A DNA stretch of 11,945 nucleotides from CAYLOC01 sp964385195 (GCA_964385195.1 CAYLOC010000092.1:1-11945); one strand, 5' to 3'. Counted from the stretch's first letter, positions 1 to 6,859 are shown. The notes: generated by a model not told the origin, from the sequence alone. Numbers and translations are program-made.

Positions 1-8
1 TTCGGGGG

Positions 9-482
9 TCACAGTTCGACGGTCGGGGTGGAGAACAACCGCTGTGAGCCCGCAGGGTCAGACGGTGAGGTCAGCCAGAAGCGGGTGAGACCGGTGGGCA
101 GCCGGGGAATCGCGAACCGGCCGAAGGAGTCGGCCAGTGCCTCGGCGGTGCGTCGCTTCTGCTGGGCACTGACGCGGAGCTCCTCCGCAGGGGTGACCCA
201 TCCGTCGACCCGGCAGGACCGGGGCCCGAGGGGGCTGACCCGCAGCAACAGCGAGAACGTCACGCCGGCGAACGCGATCGTGATCGCGTCGCCGACGCCT
301 CGTGCCCCCTGGAGCTCCTCCGCTGCCCGGACCAGGTGCAGCAGCTCGTACTCGGTGTCGAGGTCCTCGGCCTCCATCGCGGCCAGCGCCCGTTCCGCGA
401 GTCCGTCCGGGACCGGGTCCCGGGCGTCCCACATCCCCCGGAGTTCGGCGAGCAACGGGTCGGCGGTGTCTTCCTCAGGCAT
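9..482 (-). CDS. Small conserved-type protein of unknown function, coupled to the ECF sigma gene
   Basis: This is a 157-residue protein with no membrane segment or signal peptide. I do not recognise a named domain. The N-terminal third is acidic and helical, with a segment 'RDPVPDGLAERAL' near residues 21-33. The C-terminal part (about 65-157) looks beta-rich and ends with a Gly-Arg-Phe...Leu-Pro-x-Gly turn and a final 'STPTVEL'. From memory, actinobacterial proteins of this general build lie directly after sigma factors of the same type, sometimes near S8 proteases or CHAT-domain proteins; that is an inference, not a search result. The start at 482 is chosen because GGAGG lies six bases upstream and the ATG overlaps the sigma stop codon by 8 bases (ATGCCTGA). 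A longer in-frame start at 542 lies deep inside the sigma gene and is unlikely. A role in controlling or serving the sigma factor is possible but unproven. Confidence 0.75.
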   Translation of the reverse strand: MPEEDTADPLLAELRGMWDARDPVPDGLAERALAAMEAEDLDTEYELLHLVRAAEELQGARGVGDAITIAFAGVTFSLLLRVSPLGPRSCRVDGWVTPAEELRVSAQQKRRTAEALADSFGRFAIPRLPTGLTRFWLTSPSDPAGSQRLFSTPTVEL

Positions 483-1119
483 GCTCCACCTCCGTGTCGG
501 GACGGCCGAGTAGTCGCCGGAGCTTCTCCAGGCAGCGGCCACGGGTGGGCCCGATGCTGCCGATCGGCATGTTCATCTCGCTGGCCAGGTGCTTGTAGTC
601 GGGCCGGTCCTCGAACGCGACGATGCGCAGGAGCCGCTGACAACGCTCCGGCAACGCCGCCACGCACCGCCACAGCAGATGCCGCTCGTCGGCGGCGACC
701 ACCTCCGACTCCGCCGACTGCTGTTCGGGGATCCGGCGCGCCAGGTCCTCGGTGTCGACCGGTGTGACCCGGCCCCCTGCACGTGCGACCCGCCACGCCT
801 CGCGTCGGGCGGTCGTGGTCAGCCAGGACGCCACCGCCTGCGGGTCGGTGATGCGGTCATGGCGCCGCACCAGGCTCAGCCAGGTGGTCTGGACGACGTC
901 CTCGGCCTCCTCGCGCTCCAGCCGGTACGCCCGCACGACGTGCCACAGGACGGGGGTGAGCGTGCGCACCAGCGCGTCCAGGCCTTCCGGGTCCCCGTCG
1001 CGCCATCGGAAGAAGTGCCCTGCTGCCTGTGACCAGACCGACGATGCGCCCGTCGTACCCGAGCGCGGTTCTGTCGCCACCGGTCCACCTCTCGCCAGCA
1101 CCGGCGTCTGGGTGCTCAT
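475..1119 (-). CDS. ECF-type RNA polymerase sigma factor (sigma-70 family)
   Basis: This 214-residue alternative sigma factor would direct RNA polymerase to a specific promoter set. Region 2 spans roughly residues 45-112 and includes 'EREEAEDVVQTTWLSLV' (69-84), the polymerase-binding helix, and 'SWLTTTARREAWR' (98-110), the -10 recognition part. Region 4 spans about 148-204, with a helix-turn-helix ending 'MPIGSIGPTRGRCLEKLRRLL' minus its first residue (185-204). No region 3 is present, as expected for ECF factors. The IGPTR-type recognition helix is familiar from actinobacterial ECF factors. The ATG at 1119 overlaps the stop of the upstream membrane-protein gene as ATGA. A GTG at 1080 (Val14) with a purine-rich GAGGTGG just upstream is a credible alternative start and would remove 13 poorly conserved-looking residues. 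No classical anti-sigma factor with a membrane helix is adjacent. Confidence 0.9.
   Translation of the reverse strand: MSTQTPVLARGGPVATEPRSGTTGASSVWSQAAGHFFRWRDGDPEGLDALVRTLTPVLWHVVRAYRLEREEAEDVVQTTWLSLVRRHDRITDPQAVASWLTTTARREAWRVARAGGRVTPVDTEDLARRIPEQQSAESEVVAADERHLLWRCVAALPERCQRLLRIVAFEDRPDYKHLASEMNMPIGSIGPTRGRCLEKLRRLLGRPDTEVEHA
489..493 (-). promoter_or_regulatory. Ribosome binding site (GGAGG) deciding the start at 482
   Basis: Minus-strand GGAGG lies six bases before the ATG at 482, inside the 3' end of the sigma gene. It is the clearest Shine-Dalgarno site in the window. It supports translation from 482 rather than from the longer in-frame ATG at 542. Confidence 0.75.
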
Positions 1120-2690
1120 ACTTGTCGAGGTATGCCTACATCCGCCGGTGATACCTGCGTTGGACCCCGATTTCCCGTCATCCTATCGGTCTGCGGCCAG
1201 ACCGGTGCCGATTCGGCAGAGCCGGTGTNNNNNNNNNNNNNNNNNNNNNNNNNNNNNNNNNNNNNNNNNNNNNNNNNNNNNNNNNNNNNNNNNNNNNNNN
1301 NNNNNNNNNNNNNNNNNNNNNNNNNNNNAGATTCGGCAGGGCCGGTGTCAGATTCGGCAGGGCCGGTGTCCGCGCCGCACACATAGACGTACGCCGAGGC
1401 GGCCACGGCGCCGGCGAACGTCAGCCCCAGCCAGGTACGGGCCGCCGCGGCACCGGGAGTGTCCACGGGCAGAGCGCCGGTGAGCGCCCAGCACACCGCC
1501 ACCGCGCCGCACAGCCCCACCACGACGCCCCCGATCACCAGCCAGGAAAGCGAGCGGACGGGCACCGAGTCACCGGAGGCCGCGATCGCCGTACCGATAC
1601 ATCCCGCGAGCAGCACGGCACACGCGAACACCAGCGGCGCGGCCGCCGCCAGCACCTGCCACGCCGCACCGGGCAGCACCCACGAGGCCGCAGCGCCGAC
1701 CGCGAGCAGCAGCACCGCAGGCAGCATCACCGCAGGCAGGAGGCCGCGCCGCCCGAGCCAGCGGCCGACGACCACCCCGCCAACCGCCAGGGCGAGCAGG
1801 ACGCCGAGCGCCCAGGCGGGAAGCCGGTCCGGGGCGGCGCTCAGCGCCAGCCGGATGGCCGACGGCCCGCTCACCGCGACGGTCAGGACCACGACCGCCG
1901 GCCCCCGCCACCGCCCGAGGTGGTGCGCCGTGACGCCGAGGCCGAACACGGCCGCGGCCGCCGCGACCAGCACCAACGGATGCAGCCAGCGCGCACCCAG
2001 CATCGGAAGACATCCCAGGACCGCCACCGCCGCACCACACCCGGCCAACACCGCACCGACGTCCAGGTGCGCCCGCCTGCGGCCGCGGCTCCACTGCCCC
2101 GGGGGGAACGGCGGTCCGGTCAGCAGCGTCACCACCGCCCACAGCGCGAGCACCGCGACCGCGGCCGCCACCGCGGCCACCGGCACGTGCAGGCTGACCC
2201 GCAGCTCGTCCATCGGCGTACCGGCACCGGATACCCACCACGACCGCAGCGGCCACCACATCGCCAGGGGCGCCAGCCAGCATGTCACCGCCGCCGCGCG
2301 CCAGGGGCCACCGACCTCCAGCGCGACGCAGAGCCCCGCCGCGAGCAAGGCGCCCACGGCGAGGGCGCAGACCAGCAGCGCCGCCACGAGCCGACCCTGG
2401 CCGGAGACGTCCCCGGCCAGCCCCAGACCGAACGCGGCTGCCGCGGCCCCGACCGCCAGTGCCGGCCCGGTGCCGACCCGGTCGACGCTCACCAGCACTG
2501 CCGCGGCGGCGGCCACGACCACCACCATGCCCAGGCCCACCCATCCGACGTACCGGGAGTCGACCTGCGACAACCGGGGGAGTTGCGCCGTCAACACCCC
2601 CACACCGGGGAGGCAGGTCAGCGCCAGTCCGCACGCACACAGCGCCACCAGCGGGGCCGCGCCGTCGCGGAACCGGGCCACGGCGGGCAT
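1116..2690 (-). CDS. Polytopic membrane protein, MFS-like, with C-terminal heptad repeats (interrupted by gap)
   Basis: This is an integral membrane protein with about 14 hydrophobic segments between residues 13 and 437. Two short basic loops resemble the MFS motif A that follows TM2 and its equivalent in the second half: 'SVDRVGTGPAL' (68-78) and 'GRWLGRRGLLPA' (309-320). A transporter fold is therefore likely; the substrate is unknown. After the last segment ('YVYVCGA', 434-440) come two identical seven-residue units Asp-Thr-Gly-Pro-Ala-Glu-Ser, then 100 N, then a third variant unit and a polar tail ending at 1116. The gap length is unknown. However, both flanks are in the same repeat phase, so the frame holds if the gap contains only whole units. 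The ATG at 2690 shares one base with the ribonuclease J stop (TGATG). An open frame continues upstream to 3041, but it is a shadow inside rnj. The stop overlaps the sigma start as ATGA, pointing to cotranslation. Family assignment is moderate; existence of the gene is firm. Confidence 0.75.
   Translation of the reverse strand: MPAVARFRDGAAPLVALCACGLALTCLPGVGVLTAQLPRLSQVDSRYVGWVGLGMVVVVAAAAAVLVSVDRVGTGPALAVGAAAAAFGLGLAGDVSGQGRLVAALLVCALAVGALLAAGLCVALEVGGPWRAAAVTCWLAPLAMWWPLRSWWVSGAGTPMDELRVSLHVPVAAVAAAVAVLALWAVVTLLTGPPFPPGQWSRGRRRAHLDVGAVLAGCGAAVAVLGCLPMLGARWLHPLVLVAAAAAVFGLGVTAHHLGRWRGPAVVVLTVAVSGPSAIRLALSAAPDRLPAWALGVLLALAVGGVVVGRWLGRRGLLPAVMLPAVLLLAVGAAASWVLPGAAWQVLAAAAPLVFACAVLLAGCIGTAIAASGDSVPVRSLSWLVIGGVVVGLCGAVAVCWALTGALPVDTPGAAAARTWLGLTFAGAVAASAYVYVCGADTGPAESDTGPAESXXXXXXXXXXXXXXXXXXXXXXXXXXXXXXXXXXTGSAESAPVWPQTDRMTGNRGPTQVSPADVGIPRQV
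1187..1204. repeat. Short perfect inverted repeat upstream of the sigma gene
   Basis: Cggtctg-cggc-cagaccg forms a 7-bp perfect stem with a 4-base loop. It lies between the tandem repeat and the sigma start, 68 bases upstream of the ATG at 1119. No T tract follows it on the minus strand, so an intrinsic terminator is unlikely. It falls in the presumed coding tail of the membrane protein. It could be an operator or chance in GC-rich DNA. Confidence 0.35.
1209..1370. repeat. 21-bp tandem repeat array, partly hidden by an assembly gap
   Basis: Two identical 21-bp units lie back to back at 1329-1349 and 1350-1370; the core reads gattcggcagggccggtgt on the plus strand. A third, slightly changed copy (core gattcggcagagccggtgt) occupies 1210-1228 on the far side of the 100-N run. 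The phase of both flanks is compatible with whole units filling the gap. At least three units exist and the true number is unknown. On the minus strand each unit encodes one Asp-Thr-Gly-Pro/Ser-Ala-Glu-Ser heptad at the end of the membrane protein. Confidence 0.85.
1229..1328. other. Assembly gap (100 N) inside the tandem repeat
   Basis: There are exactly 100 N flanked on both sides by copies of the 21-bp repeat. A fill of whole repeat units would be 21k+1 bases long, and 100 is not of that form. The length is therefore a placeholder, or the hidden units are not all perfect. Confidence 0.95.
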
Positions 2691-4381
2691 CAGGACTCGA
2701 GCACGACCGGGATGATCATCGGACGTCGCCGGTGCGCGCGGTTGACCCAGCGCCCGACGGTACGGCGGATCACCTGCTGCAACTGGTACGTGTCGTCGTT
2801 GCCGTCGGCGACCGCCCCGATCAGCGCATCCTCGATCTGCGGCTTCACATCGTCGAACACCGCGTCGTCCTCCGCGAAACCGCGGGCGTGGATCTCCGGC
2901 CCGGCGATGATCTTTCCGGAGTCGGAGTCGAGCACCACCATCACCGAGATGAACCCCTCGTCGCCGAGGATGCGGCGGTCCTTCAGCTCGCTCTCGGTGA
3001 TGTCGCCGACCGAGGAGCCGTCGACGAACACCAGGCCGCACTCGACCCTGCCGGTGACGGTCGCCACGTGGTCGACCAGATCCACCACGACGCCGTCCTC
3101 GGCGACCGGCACCCGGTCGGCCGGGACACCGGTGGCCGCTGCCAGCTGGGCGTTGGCGACCATGTGCCGCATCTCCCCGTGGACCGGCAACACGTTGCGG
3201 GGACCGACGATGTTGTAGGCGTACAGCAGCTCCCCGGCGCTCGCGTGCCCGGAGACGTGCACCTGGGCGTTGCTCTTGTGGACGACGTTCGCCCCGAGCC
3301 GGGTCAGCCCGTTGATGACGCGGAACACCGAGTTCTCGTTGCCGGGGATCAGGCTGGACGCGAGGACCACGGTGTCCCCCGGCTCGATGCGGATCTTGTC
3401 GTGGTTGCGGTGCGCGATCCGTGACAGCGCGGACATCGGCTCCCCCTGCGAGCCGGTGGAGATCAGCACCACCTCGTCGGGCTCGTACGACGTGACCTCA
3501 CGCATGTCGACGAGCGTGTTGGGTGGGACGTTGAGGTAGCCGAGCTCCTGGGCGATCCCCATGTTGCGGATCATCGACCGTCCGACGTAGGCCACCTTGC
3601 GGCCGTGGGCGACGGCGGCATCCATCACCTGCTGCACACGGTGTACGTGCGAGGCGAAGCAGGCCACGATGACCCGCTGCTCGCTCTCGGCGAGCACCTG
3701 CCGCAGAACGGGCGCGATCTCCCGTTCGGAGGTGGTGAAGCCGGGCACCTCCGCATTGGTGGAGTCGACCAGGAACAGGTCCACCCCCTCCTCACCGAGG
3801 CGGGCGAAGGAGCGCAGGTCGGTGATGCGTCCGTCCAGCGGCAGCTGGTCCATCTTGAAGTCGCCGGTGTGCAGGACCAGCCCGGCCTTGGTGCGGACCG
3901 CGACGGCCAGCGCGTCGGGGATCGAGTGGTTGACGGCCACGAACTCGCAGTTGAACGGGCCGATGTCCAGGCGCTGGCCTTCCTTGACGACCGCCGTGGG
4001 CGTCTCCCGGAGCCGGTGCTCGCGGAGCTTGGACTGCAGCAGGGCCAGCGTCAGCCGGGAGCCGACCAGCGGGATATCGCCGCGTTCGCGGAGCAGGTAC
4101 GGCACGGCTCCGATGTGGTCCTCGTGGCCGTGGGTGAGCACGACGCCGACCACATCGTCCAGCCGGGGCCGGATCGCGGAGAAGTCGGGCAGGATGAGGT
4201 CGACGCCGGGCTGGTTCTCGTCGGGGAACAGCACCCCGCAGTCGATCACCAGCAGCTTGCCGGCGTACTCCAGCACGGTCATGTTCCGCCCGACCTCGCC
4301 GAGGCCACCGAGCGGGAGAACGCGCAGGCCGTTCTTCGGCAGCGCCGGGGGCAGCCCCAGCTCGTGGTACTGCTGCCTCAT
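2690..4381 (-). CDS. rnj: Ribonuclease J
   Basis: This 563-residue metallo-beta-lactamase/beta-CASP RNase acts in the cytoplasm in mRNA turnover and rRNA maturation, with 5'-3' exonuclease and endonuclease activity in the family. The metal-binding motifs are intact: HGHEDH at 84-89, 'NHSIPD' at 151-156 with His152, and HTGDF at 171-175 with Asp174. The beta-CASP motifs are DSTN (206-209), 'STGSQGEP' (308-315) and 'SGHAS' (377-381), followed by 'PVHGEMRH' (399-406). The usual C-terminal domain follows to residue 563, so length and architecture are normal. The start ATG overlaps the dapA stop as ATGA, and the N-terminal 'LGLPPALPKNGLRV' fits actinobacterial homologues. The dapA-rnj pairing is the arrangement known from mycobacteria and relatives. 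Confidence 0.97.
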   Translation of the reverse strand: MRQQYHELGLPPALPKNGLRVLPLGGLGEVGRNMTVLEYAGKLLVIDCGVLFPDENQPGVDLILPDFSAIRPRLDDVVGVVLTHGHEDHIGAVPYLLRERGDIPLVGSRLTLALLQSKLREHRLRETPTAVVKEGQRLDIGPFNCEFVAVNHSIPDALAVAVRTKAGLVLHTGDFKMDQLPLDGRITDLRSFARLGEEGVDLFLVDSTNAEVPGFTTSEREIAPVLRQVLAESEQRVIVACFASHVHRVQQVMDAAVAHGRKVAYVGRSMIRNMGIAQELGYLNVPPNTLVDMREVTSYEPDEVVLISTGSQGEPMSALSRIAHRNHDKIRIEPGDTVVLASSLIPGNENSVFRVINGLTRLGANVVHKSNAQVHVSGHASAGELLYAYNIVGPRNVLPVHGEMRHMVANAQLAAATGVPADRVPVAEDGVVVDLVDHVATVTGRVECGLVFVDGSSVGDITESELKDRRILGDEGFISVMVVLDSDSGKIIAGPEIHARGFAEDDAVFDDVKPQIEDALIGAVADGNDDTYQLQQVIRRTVGRWVNRAHRRRPMIIPVVLES

Positions 4382-5313
4382 ACGGCCAGTCCCTGGGCGC
4401 TCGCGCCTGCGTGCTCGGGCAGCAGTCCGGCCGACTCGAGGTCGGCGCGCAGCGCGTCGACCTGCGCGTCGGTGGCGGTAGTCAGCGGTGACCGGGTACG
4501 TCGCTCCGGCAGGACGCCGAGCAGCTGCATGGCTGCCTTGGCCATGATCGCTCCCTGGGTGCGGGTCATGATCGCGGCGAGCGCGGGCAGGACCGACCGG
4601 TCCAGGCGGCGGGCCGTCTCCAGGTCTCCGGCGGCGACGGCGTCGATCAGGGCGGCGTACCGGGTCCCGGCCACGTGTCCGACCACCGAGACCAGCCCGC
4701 TGGCTCCCATGGCCAGCCAGGGCAGGTTGAGCGCGTCCTCGCCGCAGTAGACGGCCAGGTCGGTCGAGTGCAGCAGCCAGCTGCCGGCGTACAGGTCGCC
4801 GGTGGCGTCCTTGACGGCGACGATGCGCGGGTGCGCGGCGGCGCGCACGAGGGTGTCGGTGGCGATCTTCACGCTGCTGCGCCCGGGGATGTCGTAGAGC
4901 ATCACCGGCAGGTCGGTCGCGTCGGCGATGGCGGTGAAGTGGGCGAGGATGCCCTCCTGCGGTGGCTTGCTGTAGTACGGCGTGACCGCGAGCAGGCCGT
5001 CCGCGCCGGCAGCGGCGGCGGCCCGGGCGAGCTCCACCGAGTGCGCGGTGTCGTTGGTCCCCACCCCGGCCACGACGGCGGCCCGGTCGCCGACGGCGGC
5101 CACGACGGCGCGGATGAGGCGGGACTTCTCCTCGTCGGTGGTCGTGGGCGACTCCCCGGTCGTGCCGGAGAGCACCAGCCCGTCATGTCGTTGTCCGACG
5201 AGGTGGTCCGCAAGCCGGGCGGCTGCGTCGGTGTCGAGTTCGCCGCGGTCGTCGAACGGGGTCACCATCGCGGTGAGCATCCGCCCGAACGGCGCGGTCG
5301 TGCCATCAGCCAT
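4378..5313 (-). CDS. dapA: 4-hydroxy-tetrahydrodipicolinate synthase
   Basis: This enzyme condenses pyruvate with aspartate semialdehyde in the cytoplasm. It is the first committed step towards diaminopimelate for peptidoglycan and lysine. At 311 residues it is a complete TIM-barrel lyase. Visible motifs are 'GTTGES' (50-55, pyruvate carboxylate binding), 'TPYYSKP' (111-117, catalytic-triad tyrosine region), 'LYDIPGRS' (139-146, proton-relay tyrosine and Arg145) and 'VAVKDA' (165-170), whose Lys168 forms the Schiff base. The start at 5313 is preceded by TAGCCT and six bases and has no close Shine-Dalgarno sequence, which suggests a leaderless message. It appears to be the first gene of the minus-strand run dapA-rnj-membrane protein-sigma-small protein. 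Confidence 0.97.
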   Translation of the reverse strand: MADGTTAPFGRMLTAMVTPFDDRGELDTDAAARLADHLVGQRHDGLVLSGTTGESPTTTDEEKSRLIRAVVAAVGDRAAVVAGVGTNDTAHSVELARAAAAAGADGLLAVTPYYSKPPQEGILAHFTAIADATDLPVMLYDIPGRSSVKIATDTLVRAAAHPRIVAVKDATGDLYAGSWLLHSTDLAVYCGEDALNLPWLAMGASGLVSVVGHVAGTRYAALIDAVAAGDLETARRLDRSVLPALAAIMTRTQGAIMAKAAMQLLGVLPERRTRSPLTTATDAQVDALRADLESAGLLPEHAGASAQGLAV

Positions 5314-5319
5314 AGCACG

Positions 5320-5325
5320 AGGCTA
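5320..5325 (-). promoter_or_regulatory. Putative -10 element (TAGCCT) for leaderless dapA
   Basis: TAGCCT ends exactly six bases before the ATG at 5313, placing the transcription start at or next to the A of the start codon. No good -35 is visible. The same geometry recurs at four other starts in the window, which strengthens the call. Confidence 0.6.
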
Positions 5326-5375
5326 CTCGGGTTTGCTCCGGCGGTGCGACTCCACGCGAGCAGAGGACGAGAAAC

Positions 5376-5417
5376 GCCTCGGTGCTGTCCGCTCGGGGGT
5401 CCGGACAGCACCGAGGC
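5376..5417 (-). terminator. Strong 16-bp hairpin between folA and dapA, probable terminator
   Basis: Arms gcctcggtgctgtccg (5376-5391) and cggacagcaccgaggc (5402-5417) are perfectly complementary around a 10-base loop. On the minus strand the stem is followed by GTTTCTCGTCCTC, only weakly T-rich. It lies 95 bases after the folA stop and 50 bases before the dapA -10, so the simplest role is ending thyA-folA transcription. Because a TATATT hexamer sits just upstream, a role as a 5' leader hairpin or attenuator for dapA cannot be excluded. The remainder of 5314-5512 shows no gene. Confidence 0.6.
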
Positions 5418-5425
5418 TGACCAAC

Positions 5426-5431
5426 AATATA
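5426..5431 (-). promoter_or_regulatory. Possible -10 hexamer (TATATT) just upstream of the hairpin
   Basis: TATATT is a strikingly AT-rich hexamer in very GC-rich DNA. A start about seven bases downstream would fall at 5418-5419, immediately before the hairpin at 5417. The expected -35 position holds TTCGCG, a poor match. It may be a second dapA promoter or chance. Confidence 0.3.
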
Positions 5432-5512
5432 GCGGGAGCGCTCGCGCCCGCGAAGCCTGTTGCGTCCTGTCGGATGCTATGCACAAAACCGGTGAGCGGG
5501 GCGGTCTGCGCC

Positions 5513-5974
5513 TCACCGCCGCTGGTAGTCCACCACCCGGAAACCGTCGTGAGGCTCCTCACCCTCCACCCGCCACTGGGACCAGTCCACGTCGGGGAAG
5601 AACACGTCGCCGTCGGCCTCGACGTCGACCCGGGTGATCCGCAACCGGTCGGCGAGCGGCAGGGCGTCACGGTAGACCTCCGCACCACCGGCGACGTACA
5701 CCTCCTCGTCGATGCCTGCGGCGGTCGTGATCGCCGCCTCCACGCTGCCGGCGACCCGTACCGAGTCGGGGAGCCCGCCGGCCGGCTGCCAGTGCGGGTC
5801 GCGGGTGACGACCACGGTGGTCCGGTCCGGCAACGGACGTCCGATCGACTCATAGGTGCGCCGGCCCATCACCAGCACATGGCCGACGGTGGCCTGCTTG
5901 AACGTCCGCTGCTCCCCCGGCACCCGCCACGGGATCTCATCGCCGCGGCCGATCACCCCGTTCCGCGCGACCGC
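5513..5974 (-). CDS. folA: Dihydrofolate reductase (5' end in assembly gap)
   Basis: This enzyme reduces dihydrofolate to tetrahydrofolate with NADPH in the cytoplasm. It regenerates the folate oxidised by the thymidylate synthase encoded immediately upstream. The 153 visible residues begin at the conserved 'AVARNGVIGRGDEIPW', so only about six to nine N-terminal residues and the start codon are lost in the gap at 5975-6074. Further motifs are 'MGRRTYESIGRPLP' (visible residues 36-49, NADPH binding) and 'VAGGAEVYRDAL' (94-105, glycine pair). At the position of the E. coli Asp27 catalytic acid this protein has Glu (visible residue 21, in PGEQ); vertebrate enzymes also use Glu there. The gene follows thyA in the same direction. 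Confidence 0.93.
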   Translation of the reverse strand, partial: AVARNGVIGRGDEIPWRVPGEQRTFKQATVGHVLVMGRRTYESIGRPLPDRTTVVVTRDPHWQPAGGLPDSVRVAGSVEAAITTAAGIDEEVYVAGGAEVYRDALPLADRLRITRVDVEADGDVFFPDVDWSQWRVEGEEPHDGFRVVDYQRR

Positions 5975-6074
5975 NNNNNNNNNNNNNNNNNNNNNNNNNN
6001 NNNNNNNNNNNNNNNNNNNNNNNNNNNNNNNNNNNNNNNNNNNNNNNNNNNNNNNNNNNNNNNNNNNNNNNNNN
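5975..6074. other. Assembly gap (100 N) at the thyA/folA junction
   Basis: These 100 N replace the last few codons of thyA, the intergenic junction and the first codons of folA. From the E. coli ThyA length (264 residues), about five codons plus a stop are missing on the thyA side. The true gap length is unknown. Confidence 0.95.
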
Positions 6075-6853
6075 GCCTTGATACCCGGATGCGGGTCGTA
6101 CCCGGTGACGGTGAGGTGGTCGAGGTCGAACGCGTCGATGTCGGTCACCGACGGGTCCAGCGTCAGGGTCGGCAGCGCCCGCGGTGTGCGGGCGAGCTGG
6201 GTCCGGGCCTGGTCGACGTGGTTGAGATAGAGGTGGGCATCGCCGAGCGTGTGCACGAAGTCACCGACACCGAGGCCGGTGACCTGCGCCACCATGTGCG
6301 TCAGCAGCGCGTAGGAGGCGATGTTGAACGGGACTCCGAGGAACACGTCCGCGGACCGCTGGTACAGCTGGCAGGACAGCCGGCCGTCGGCGACGTAGAA
6401 CTGGAACAGCGCATGGCACGGCGGCAGCGCCATGTCGGGCAGGTCGGCGACGTTCCACGCGCTGACCACGTGCCGTCGCGAGCTCGGGTCGGCCACAATG
6501 CCATCGATGACCTGCTGGAGCTGATCGACGTACCGACCGTCCGGGGTCGGCCAGGACCGCCACTGCTTGCCGTAGATCGGACCGAGGTCGCCTTCGGCGT
6601 CGGCCCACTCGTCCCAGATCGTGATCCGCCGGTCGTGCAGCCACGCGACGTTGGTGTCCCCGCGGAGGAACCACAACAGCTCGCCGAACACCGAACGGGT
6701 GTGCACCTTCTTCGTGGTGACCAGCGGGAACCCCGCCCGGAGGTCGAAGCGCATCTGGTGGCCGAAGACGCTCAGGGTGCCGGTGCCGGTGCGGTCCTCT
6801 CGGCGTACACCGTCGTCGAGGATCCGCTGCATCAGGTCCAGGTACTGCCGCAC
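6075..6853 (-). CDS. thyA: Thymidylate synthase (ThyA type; last codons in assembly gap)
   Basis: This cytoplasmic enzyme methylates dUMP to dTMP using methylenetetrahydrofolate and releases dihydrofolate, which FolA from the next gene recycles. The 259 complete visible residues align with E. coli numbering without a shift. Visible are Arg21 (in 'EDRTGTGT'), Arg126-Arg127 from the partner subunit, nucleophile Cys146 in 'PPCHALFQ', Asp169, Asn177 in 'GVPFNIASY', and His207/Tyr209. The last visible codon before the gap is GCN (Ala), as in the family's usual Lys-Ala-Pro-Val-Ala ending. Only about five residues are therefore hidden. The start is GTG at 6853; TAGGTT plus six G residues precede it directly and there is no separate ribosome binding site. 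Confidence 0.96.
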
Positions 6854-6859
6854 CCCCCC

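Noticed and set aside
1209..1370. CRISPR array
   Set aside because: The 21-bp units are directly adjacent with no spacers and are in a coding frame; no cas genes are near.
2691..3041. Upstream extension of the MFS-like membrane protein frame to 3041
   Set aside because: It lies wholly inside the 3' end of rnj, its translation is arginine- and glycine-rich shadow sequence, and a coupled ATG at 2690 precedes the first transmembrane segment.
1459..3218. Long plus-strand frames opposite the membrane protein and rnj
   Set aside because: They are low-complexity Ala/Thr/Pro/Arg translations without recognisable motifs, complementary to well-supported minus-strand genes.
5513..6853. A fused thymidylate synthase-dihydrofolate reductase protein
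   Set aside because: The continuous frame exists only because the gap was filled with 100 N. The last visible ThyA codon (Lys-Ala) matches the normal C-terminus about five residues from the end, and known natural fusions have DHFR first. Two genes are far more likely.
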